NCBI RefSeq assembly: GCF_004959775.1
Contig: NZ_SJZG01000004.1
Location: 1 to 64,000, forward strand
Length of the DNA: 64,000 nt
Origin: Agromyces sp. H66
GTDB taxonomy: Bacteria; Actinomycetota; Actinomycetes; Actinomycetales; Microbacteriaceae
Reading direction: 5' to 3'
In this document: piece after piece, positions 57,540 through 64,000 of the stretch
Position numbering within the stretch: position 1 is the first letter of the stretch
Layout: every line of letters starts with the position of its first letter
Notes under the pieces: generated by a model
What the model was told of the DNA's origin: nothing
Databases searched by the model: none
The model's input: the letters and a program-made list of their open reading frames with translations, nothing else
Made by a program: the position numbers and the translations under genes

Positions 57540-60500
57540 GTGATCCTGCAGGGCTTGAACACGGCGCTTTCGCGCGCCTCCACGATCGACGGCGCGCTCG
57601 CCGAGGCCCTGCGGAACGCCGACTTCTCGGCTCCCGCCGGCATCGACGCACCACTGCTCGCGGGGCTCCTGCAACGCCGCGCCGAGGCGGGCCTGCCGCC
57701 CGCCCTGTTCGTGGTCACGGCGACGAGCCGCGAGGGGGAGTCGGTGCGATCGTCGCTCGCGCCCTACTTCGACGACGCCGAGATCCTGGAGTTCCCCGCG
57801 TGGGAGACGCTGCCGCACGAGCGTCTCAGCCCGTCCGCCGAGACGGTCGGACGCCGGCTCTATGCCCTGCGACGCATGCATGAGTGGTCGAGCGCGGGGG
57901 AGCGGCATCCGCTCATCGTCGTCTCGTCGGTGCGGGCGGCGCTGCAGCCGCTCGCCGACAACCTGGCCGATCTCGCGCCGATCGAACTCGTCGCCGGCGG
58001 TCGGGGCTACGACCTCGCCCAGATCGCGCTGAAGCTCGTCGACCTCGCCTACGCACGGGTCGACATGGTCGCCCGGCGTGGCGAGTTCGCGGTGCGCGGC
58101 GGGATCCTCGACGTGTTCCCGCCGACCGCCGACCACCCGGTGCGCGTCGAGTTCTTCGGCGACGAGGTCGAGGAGCTGCGGGCGTTCTCGGTGGCCGACC
58201 AGCGGTCGCTCCCCGACGTCATCGATCGCGTCTCGCTCACGCCGAGCCGCGAGCTCCTGCTGACGCCCGCCGTGCGGCAGCGCGCTCGCGAGATGCTGCA
58301 CGAGTTCCCGAGCCTCTCGAGCCTCCTGGAGAAGATCGCCGAGGGCATCCCGGTGGAGGGCATGGAGTCGCTCGCGCCCGCCCTGCTCGAACGTCTCGTG
58401 CCGGTCACGCACTACCTGCCGGCCGGCGCGGCGGTCGCCGTGCTCCAGCCGGAACGGGTCACCGGCCGCGCCGTGAACCTCGCCGAGACCAACCGCGAGT
58501 TCCTCGCCGCCGCGTGGACGGCGGCGACGGCGGGCGCCGAGGCGCCCATCGACCTCGCGGCCGGCGACTTCGTCACGATGCGGGAGCTCCGCGAGTCGGC
58601 GCTCTTCAGCGCCCCCGGCGAGCCCGACCCGAGGCGCGCCTGGTGGACCTTCTCGAGCTTCGACCTGGGCGATGCCGCGGCGGTGGTCGCGGCATCCGGC
58701 CCCGGTGCGGAGGCGGCCGGGGCCGCCGCGGCTGCGGCATCCGAGTACGTCCGCGTCGACGCGAGCGCCATGCCGAGCTTCGCGGGCAACGTCGCGGGCG
58801 CCGTCGACCATGCCGCAGAACGCCTGCGCGACGGGTGGTCGCTGGTCGTGGCATCCGCCGGTCACGGCCTCGTGGAGCGGGCGCGCGACGTGCTCGCCGA
58901 GGCCGGGCTCGCCGCCCGCATCGTCGACTCGGTCCCCGACGATCTCGAGCCGGGCGTCGCCTACCTCGTGCAGGCGGAGGCCGCACAGGGCTTCGAGGTG
59001 CCCGAGGTGAAGCTCGGCCTGATCGCGGAGTCGGAGTTCTACGGTCGCGCGGCCGGGTACGACACGCGGCAGAACAAGAAGCTCGCCACGCGCCGACGCA
59101 ACGTCGTCGACCCGCTGCAGCTCAAGGCGGGCGACTACGTCGTGCACCAGACGCACGGCATCGGCCGGTTCGTCGAGATGGTGCAGCGCGAGGTCGCCAC
59201 CGGCAGTCGTCCCACCGGCCCGAGCCGCACCGCGGGCATCCAGCAGGCGCCGACCGCGGTGCGCGAGTACCTCGTGCTCGAGTACGCGCCGTCGAAGCGC
59301 GGCCAGTCCGGCGACCGGCTCTTCGTGCCCACCGACCAGCTCGACCTGCTGAGCCGCTACGTCGGCGGCGAGGCGCCGAGCCTGTCGAAGATGGGCGGCA
59401 GCGACTGGGCGCAGGCCAAGGGCCGCGCCCGCAAGGCCGTGCGCGAGATCGCGGTGGAGCTCGTGAAGCTGTACTCGGCGCGCATGGCGGCCAAGGGGCA
59501 CGCGTTCGGGCCCGACACGCCGTGGCAGCACGAGCTGGAGGAGGCGTTCCCGTTCACCGAGACGCCCGACCAGCTGCAGACCATCGACGAGGTGAAGGCC
59601 GACATGGAGCGGCCGATCCCGATGGACCGCCTGCTCGCGGGCGACGTCGGCTTCGGCAAGACCGAGGTCGCCGTTCGCGCCGCGTTCAAGGCCATCCAGG
59701 ACGGCAAGCAGGTCGCGATGCTCGTGCCGACGACCCTCCTCGTCAAGCAGCACTTCGAGACGTTCACCGAGCGGTTCGCCGGCTTCCCCGTGCACGTGCG
59801 CGCGCTGTCGCGGTTCCAGACCGACAAGGAGGTGCGCGAGGCGGTCGCGGGCCTTGCCGACGGCACGGTCGACCTGGTCATCGGCACGCACCGCATCCTC
59901 ACCGAGCAGATCCGGTTCAAGGACCTCGGGCTCCTCATCATCGACGAGGAGCAGCGCTTCGGCGTCGAGCACAAGGACCAGCTGAAGAAGCTCAAGACCA
60001 ACGTCGACATCCTCGCGATGAGCGCGACCCCCATCCCGCGAACCCTCGAGATGGCGGTCACCGGCATCCGCGAGATGTCGACGCTCGCCACCCCGCCCGA
60101 AGACCGCCACCCGATCCTCACCTACGTCGGGCCGTACTCCGACCAGCAGGTGGCCGCCGCGATCCGCCGCGAGATGCTCCGCGAGGGGCAGGTGTTCTTC
60201 GTGCACAACCGGGTGTCGTCGATCAACCGGGCAGCCGCGAAGCTCGCCGAGCTCGTGCCCGAGGCCCGCATCGCCGTGGCGCACGGCCAGCTCAACGAAC
60301 ACGTGCTCGAGCAGATCGTCGTCGACTTCTGGGAGCGCAAGTTCGACGTGCTCGTCTCGACGACCATCATCGAGACCGGGCTCGACATCTCGAACGCCAA
60401 CACGATCATCATCGACCGCGCCGACAAGTACGGACTGTCGCAGCTGCACCAGCTCCGCGGACGCGTCGGGCGTGGGCGCGAGCGCGCGTACGCGTACTTC

Positions 60501-61232
60501 CTCTGGGATCCCCAGAAGCCCCTCTCCGAGACGGCGCACGACCGACTCTCCACGATCGCCGCCAACAACGAGCTCGGCAGCGGCATGCAGGTGGCGCTGA
60601 AGGACCTCGAGATCCGCGGCGCTGGCAACCTGCTCGGCGCCGAGCAGGCCGGCCACATCGCCGGCGTCGGCTTCGACCTCTACCTGCGCATGATCGGGGA
60701 GGCGGTGTCCGCGTTCCGGGGCGACGTCGCCGAGGGCCAGACCGAGTTGCGCCTCGAGCTGCCCGTCGACGCGCACATCCCCGAGGACTACGTCGACTCC
60801 GAGCGGCTGCGGCTCGAGGCCTACCAGAAGCTCTCCGCGGCGAGCGGACCCGCGGCCAAGGAGGGGCAGATCGACGCCGTGCTCGACGAGCTCGTCGACC
60901 GCTACGGGGCGCCGCCCGAGGCCGTGAAGCATCTCGTCGCGATCTCGCGGCTGCGTCGCACCGCGCAGCTCGCGGGACTCTCCGACGTCATCGCGACCGG
61001 CTCCAGGCTCCGGATCGCGCCCGCCCGCATCCCCGACTCGCGTCGCGTGCGACTCGAACGCCTGTACCCGGGCGCGAAGCACTTCGCGCAGAACGACGTG
61101 ATCCTCGTGCCGTTCCCCACGGTCGGCGGGGAACTGCCCGGCGACACCGAGCTCATCGCGTGGGTGTCGAAGCTCGTCACCGCCATCTTCCCCGTCGAGG
61201 ACGCGGCGGCCGCGGCATCCGTCACCGCTTGA
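57540..61232 (+). CDS. mfd: transcription-repair coupling factor
   Basis: 1230 residues, full length. UvrB-homology module (1-470): LPHERLSPSAETVGRR, VARRGEFAVRGGILDVFPP. RNA-polymerase interaction domain (about 530-620): GDYVVHQTHGIGRF. SF2 translocase: GDVGFGKTEVAVRAAF (Walker A), DEEQRFGVEHKDQLK (DEEQ), SATPIPRTLEMA, TTIIETGLDI, LRGRVGRGRERAYAYF. TRCF regulatory domain at the C-terminus. It removes stalled RNA polymerase and recruits UvrA. The rplY-pth-mfd order is conserved. Confidence 0.97.
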   Translation: MILQGLNTALSRASTIDGALAEALRNADFSAPAGIDAPLLAGLLQRRAEAGLPPALFVVTATSREGESVRSSLAPYFDDAEILEFPAWETLPHERLSPSAETVGRRLYALRRMHEWSSAGERHPLIVVSSVRAALQPLADNLADLAPIELVAGGRGYDLAQIALKLVDLAYARVDMVARRGEFAVRGGILDVFPPTADHPVRVEFFGDEVEELRAFSVADQRSLPDVIDRVSLTPSRELLLTPAVRQRAREMLHEFPSLSSLLEKIAEGIPVEGMESLAPALLERLVPVTHYLPAGAAVAVLQPERVTGRAVNLAETNREFLAAAWTAATAGAEAPIDLAAGDFVTMRELRESALFSAPGEPDPRRAWWTFSSFDLGDAAAVVAASGPGAEAAGAAAAAASEYVRVDASAMPSFAGNVAGAVDHAAERLRDGWSLVVASAGHGLVERARDVLAEAGLAARIVDSVPDDLEPGVAYLVQAEAAQGFEVPEVKLGLIAESEFYGRAAGYDTRQNKKLATRRRNVVDPLQLKAGDYVVHQTHGIGRFVEMVQREVATGSRPTGPSRTAGIQQAPTAVREYLVLEYAPSKRGQSGDRLFVPTDQLDLLSRYVGGEAPSLSKMGGSDWAQAKGRARKAVREIAVELVKLYSARMAAKGHAFGPDTPWQHELEEAFPFTETPDQLQTIDEVKADMERPIPMDRLLAGDVGFGKTEVAVRAAFKAIQDGKQVAMLVPTTLLVKQHFETFTERFAGFPVHVRALSRFQTDKEVREAVAGLADGTVDLVIGTHRILTEQIRFKDLGLLIIDEEQRFGVEHKDQLKKLKTNVDILAMSATPIPRTLEMAVTGIREMSTLATPPEDRHPILTYVGPYSDQQVAAAIRREMLREGQVFFVHNRVSSINRAAAKLAELVPEARIAVAHGQLNEHVLEQIVVDFWERKFDVLVSTTIIETGLDISNANTIIIDRADKYGLSQLHQLRGRVGRGRERAYAYFLWDPQKPLSETAHDRLSTIAANNELGSGMQVALKDLEIRGAGNLLGAEQAGHIAGVGFDLYLRMIGEAVSAFRGDVAEGQTELRLELPVDAHIPEDYVDSERLRLEAYQKLSAASGPAAKEGQIDAVLDELVDRYGAPPEAVKHLVAISRLRRTAQLAGLSDVIATGSRLRIAPARIPDSRRVRLERLYPGAKHFAQNDVILVPFPTVGGELPGDTELIAWVSKLVTAIFPVEDAAAAASVTA

Positions 61233-61265
61233 GGCCGCCGGTCGCCGCGCCCGGGCCGGCCGACC

Positions 61266-62465
61266 TCAGTGCGAGAACGCGCCGCCCATGCCCTCGTGCG
61301 CGCCCCGGCGGCGGTAGTGCGTCGAGAGCAGGGTCACGAAGATCGCCGAGAGCACCATGGCCGCGCCCGAGCCGAGGAGCACGGCGACCGTGCCCTCGTC
61401 GGCCACGTCGGGAAGGTCCGCGAACGCGAGCTCGTTCATGAGCAGCGACACCGTGAACCCGATGCCGCCGAGCGTGCCCACGATGGCGAGGTCCGCGAGC
61501 GTGAGGGGCGTGCCCGAACGGCGCTTCGCGACCAGGCCCCCGATGCCGCCCGCGAGGGTGATGCCGATGATCTTGCCGACGGGCAGCGCGACGAGGATGC
61601 CCCAGAACGCGGGATCGAGCTCGCTCGGACGCACCTGGGGGATGGCGACCATCGCCGCCGAGAAGGCGAACAGCGGCAGGATGATGCCGTTCGAGTACGG
61701 TTCGAGCACGTGCACCGCCCGCCCGGCCGGGCGGCGGGCCATGACCAGGCCGAGGGCGACGCCGGCGATCGTCGCGTGCACGCCTGACTGGTAGACGAAG
61801 TACCAGGTGAGGATCCAGAGCACCACGAGCACGACGATGATCGGCCACTGCGGGCGCCGCCCGAGGATCCACACGGAGCGCGGCTTCATGAGGCGGCTGA
61901 CGGCGCCGAACGCGGTGATCGCGATGGCGGCGAAGCCGAGCGCGCCGAGGTCGGCGTCGCTCGTGAAGAAGAACGCGATGATGAGGATCGCGATCAGGTC
62001 GTCGAGCACCGCCAGGGCGAGCAGGAACACTCGCACGCGCGTGGGGATCCACCGGCCGAACACGGCGAGCACGCCCAGCGCGAAGGCGATGTCGGTCGCC
62101 GTCGGGATCGGCCAGCCGTCGATCGTGTCGGTGCCCGCGGTGAACGCGAGGAAGATCGCGGCCGGCACGATGACGCCGCCGACCGCGGCGATCGCCGGAA
62201 GCAGCGCCTTCGAGGCCGAGTTCAGCTCGCCGATCACGAGTTCGCGCTTCAACTCCACCGCCACGATGAAGAAGAAGACGGCGAGAAGCCCGTCGCTGAT
62301 CCAGTGCCCGATCGAGAGGTCGAGCCCGATCCACGGCAGGTCGATGTGCGCGTGCTTCAACTCGACGAGACCCGGGCCGAAGCTCAGGTTGGCGATGAGC
62401 AGACCGACGATGGCGGCGATGAGGAGGAGGGCGGCGGACCAGCGCTCGGAGCGGAGGAAGTTCAT
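61266..62465 (-). CDS. nhaA: NhaA-type Na+/H+ antiporter
   Basis: 399 residues, about 12 spans. It exchanges internal Na+ for external H+. Ion-binding aspartates in LLALAVLDDLIAILIIAFFF (the DD pair), the assembly motif TATDIAFALGVLAVFG, and the opening NFLRSERWSAALLLIAAIVGLLIANL. GTLGGIGFTVSLLMNELAF is the conserved helix near the C-terminus. ATG 62465 is preceded by AGGGG. Convergent with mfd (33 nt apart). Confidence 0.94.
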   Translation of the reverse strand: MNFLRSERWSAALLLIAAIVGLLIANLSFGPGLVELKHAHIDLPWIGLDLSIGHWISDGLLAVFFFIVAVELKRELVIGELNSASKALLPAIAAVGGVIVPAAIFLAFTAGTDTIDGWPIPTATDIAFALGVLAVFGRWIPTRVRVFLLALAVLDDLIAILIIAFFFTSDADLGALGFAAIAITAFGAVSRLMKPRSVWILGRRPQWPIIVVLVVLWILTWYFVYQSGVHATIAGVALGLVMARRPAGRAVHVLEPYSNGIILPLFAFSAAMVAIPQVRPSELDPAFWGILVALPVGKIIGITLAGGIGGLVAKRRSGTPLTLADLAIVGTLGGIGFTVSLLMNELAFADLPDVADEGTVAVLLGSGAAMVLSAIFVTLLSTHYRRRGAHEGMGGAFSH

Positions 62466-62664
62466 GGGACCCCTGTTCGGCAGTCTCGAAGCCGGCGGGC
62501 GCACGGCATGACGATGGGCAACTCGGCGGGCTCCCGCCGGCCGACCAGACTTCCCGGCACTCCGAATAGATCCTATCGGGCCGGTCCGCCGGGTCGGACC
62601 GGCCGACCACCGTGATCGAGCGCCTAGCATGGCTGCGAGGGCGAGAGCCCGGAGGGGAGCGATC

Positions 62665-63417
62665 GTGGGCGACATCCGTCATGAGCGCACGGCGGGTGCG
62701 GCGGCGCGCGAGGGCAGCGCACTCGACGAGCTCGTCGAGACCGTCGCGTTCCTGCGGGCCCCCGGTGGCTGCCCCTGGGATGCCGACCAGACCCACGAGA
62801 GCCTCGTGCAGTACCTCGTCGAGGAGAGCTGGGAGCTCATCGACGCCATCGAGTCGGGTAGCCGGGCGGAGCTCATCGAAGAGCTCGGCGACGTGCTCTA
62901 CCAGGTGCTCTTCCACGCCGACATCGCGGCGCACACGCCTGGCGAGGACTTCGACATCCACGACGTCGCGGCGCACATGACCGCGAAGATGGTGTCGCGG
63001 CATCCGCACGTCTTCGGCGGCGATCGCACCGCCGAGACCGCCGCCGACGTCGTCTCGTTCTGGGACGAGCTGAAGGCCGACGAGAAGCCGCACCGCACGA
63101 GCGTGCTCGACGGGATTCCGCGCGGCATGCCCGCGCTCGCGCTCGCGCAGAAGGTGCTCGGCAAGGCCGAGAAGGTGGGCGTCGTCCCCGGCGCCGAGGT
63201 GCGGGTCGCGGATGCCCCGGAGGCCCCGGCCACGGAGGGCGAGCTCGGTCGCACGCTGCTCGCGCTCGTGGCATCCGCCCGCTCGCAGGGGCTCGACGCG
63301 GAGCGTGCGCTGCGGCACGCCGTGCGCGAGCTCGAGGCGGACGTGCGCGGCGCCGAGGAACGCGCTGCGACAGCACGCGCCGCCGGCGACTCCGCAGGCG
63401 ACAGGCCGGGCGACTAG
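62665..63417 (+). CDS. mazG: nucleoside triphosphate pyrophosphohydrolase MazG
   Basis: 250 residues. All-alpha NTP-PPase: FLRAPGGCPWDADQTHESLVQYLVEESWELIDAIE (EExxE metal motif), ELIEELGDVLYQVLFHADIA (second ExxD), HPHVFG, and a C-terminal helical part. Degrades non-canonical or excess (d)NTPs and ppGpp-related nucleotides. Start GTG 62665 is chosen for GGAGGGGAG 5 nt upstream. In actinobacteria mazG usually precedes eno, which would lie past the window edge. Confidence 0.93.
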   Translation: MGDIRHERTAGAAAREGSALDELVETVAFLRAPGGCPWDADQTHESLVQYLVEESWELIDAIESGSRAELIEELGDVLYQVLFHADIAAHTPGEDFDIHDVAAHMTAKMVSRHPHVFGGDRTAETAADVVSFWDELKADEKPHRTSVLDGIPRGMPALALAQKVLGKAEKVGVVPGAEVRVADAPEAPATEGELGRTLLALVASARSQGLDAERALRHAVRELEADVRGAEERAATARAAGDSAGDRPGD

Positions 63418-63506
63418 GGTCGCGGATGCCGCGTGGTCGGCGTACCGTCGGATCAGGACGGTTCGGTTGGACCAAGCAGGGTCGGCGCGATCACCGAGGA
63501 GGCGCG

Positions 63507-63950
63507 ATGGCCATCGACGAGGAGCGCATCGCCGAGTTCTTCGACCAGTACGCGGCGGCGTTGCGGGAGTTCGACGCCGACGCCACGGCTCGGCTGTGGG
63601 GCCTGCCGGGCATGATCATCACCGACGAGTTCGCGGGCGCGCTCGAGAGCCGCGCCGACATGTCGGCCGGGCTGGCGTCGTCGTATGCCATGTACCGCAT
63701 GCTCGGCCTCGAGTCGGCCGTGCATGAGATCCGCGCCGTCAGCGCCCTCACCGACAGACTGGTGACCGTGCGGGTGCGCTGGAGCTACCTCGACGCCGAT
63801 GACGAGGTCATCGTCACGACCGACTACGAGTACCTGCTGCGCGACGACGCCGACGGGCTGCACGTGTACCTCGCGGTCGGCATCGACGAGGCCGAGGCCC
63901 TGCAGCGCGCGGCACGCGACCGGGGCGTCGACCTCGACCTGTTCGGCTGA
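63507..63950 (+). CDS. NTF2/SnoaL-like protein
   Basis: 147 residues with the cone-shaped NTF2-like layout: IAEFFDQYAAALREFDADATARLWGLPGMIITDEF, two central helices with SYAMYRMLGLESAVHEIRAVSAL, then beta strands VTVRVRWSYLDADDEVIVTTDYEYLLRDD. Probably a ligand-binding or small enzyme domain; substrate unknown. ATG 63507 follows GAGGAGG. Starts 89 nt after mazG and may share its transcript. Confidence 0.75.
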   Translation: MAIDEERIAEFFDQYAAALREFDADATARLWGLPGMIITDEFAGALESRADMSAGLASSYAMYRMLGLESAVHEIRAVSALTDRLVTVRVRWSYLDADDEVIVTTDYEYLLRDDADGLHVYLAVGIDEAEALQRAARDRGVDLDLFG

Positions 63951-64000
63951 GGCGCGGTTCCCGCGCGAGCCCGCACGCGATGCCGTGCACTGCCGTGCGC
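63951..64000. other. window end, no gene seen
   Basis: 50 nt after the NTF2-like gene; GC-rich, nothing recognised. The next gene (eno would be expected in this neighbourhood) is not visible. Confidence 0.4.

Noticed and set aside
57462..61082. Very long minus-strand open frame opposite mfd
   Set aside because: It is the antisense shadow of a GC-rich gene. It shows no domain, is Arg/Glu/Val-repetitive, and mfd on the other strand is complete with all motifs.

Overview
The window is a high-GC actinobacterial chromosome segment. Gene order and base usage fit family Microbacteriaceae, most likely Agromyces or a close relative. The supports are the conserved blocks PMT / rsmI ... metG-tatD-rsmA-ispE, tRNA-Gln-glmU-prs, and ctc(L25)-pth-rnhA-mfd-nhaA-mazG, together with a heavily over-used GCATCC/GGATGC word. 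The genus is an inference. No phage, complete IS or CRISPR array was seen.

Layout. 1-0.3 kb: end of a ribosomal RNA operon (spacer, 5S rRNA, strong terminator). 0.35-11.8 kb: housekeeping and conserved genes (DUF255 thioredoxin-like protein, hydrolase, methyltransferase, J-domain/NERD-like protein, M18 aminopeptidase, rhodanese, L-serine dehydratase, tandem GNAT). 11.8-17.8 kb: a minus-strand cluster in the order histidine kinase, response regulator, lipoprotein solute-binding protein, fused permease, ATPase, which looks like a ferric-iron-type ABC importer under its own two-component system. 17.8-20.9 kb: sulfur amino-acid gene metY with a CoA-binding protein, a cysteine hydrolase and an ABM-fold monooxygenase. 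20.9-23.7 kb: a translationally coupled operon (membrane protein, XRE repressor, two paralogous oxidoreductases) behind a three-unit operator array. 23.7-30.1 kb: acyl-CoA ligase, YeiH exporter, hydrolase, protein mannosyltransferase, rsmI. 30.1-36.4 kb: an accessory island between rsmI and metG with two toxin-antitoxin pairs, dinB, a GntR-like regulator, orphan small genes and a YwqK/MORN-like protein. 36.5-41.4 kb: metG-tatD-rsmA-(DUF4287-like)-ispE. 41.4-43 kb: a DUF559-type nuclease-like gene surrounded by palindromic repeats. 43-47 kb: ABC-F ATPase, MarR, SRPBCC/ArsR pair. 47-51.8 kb: tRNA-Gln, glmU, prs, fadD, HTH protein. 51.8-55.1 kb: DUF202 cassette, gnd and gluconokinase (divergent pair of the gluconate/pentose-phosphate route). 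55.3-64 kb: L25, pth, RNase H, mfd, nhaA, mazG and an NTF2-like protein.

Two genome-scale signals stand out. First, about twenty genes on both strands have a TANNNT -10 hexamer followed by only 6-7 bases before the start codon, which is the architecture of leaderless mRNAs. I used it to choose several starts. Second, a 58-nt palindromic element occurs four times at three sites with the same geometry (22-nt arms, 14-nt loop, a 3-nt internal mismatch). Two of the sites bracket the DUF559-like gene, and one copy lies in a perfect 77-nt direct repeat that forms the end of that gene. This is the best candidate for something undescribed.

Limits: all assignments come from reading motifs and gene context. 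No database search or folding program was run.
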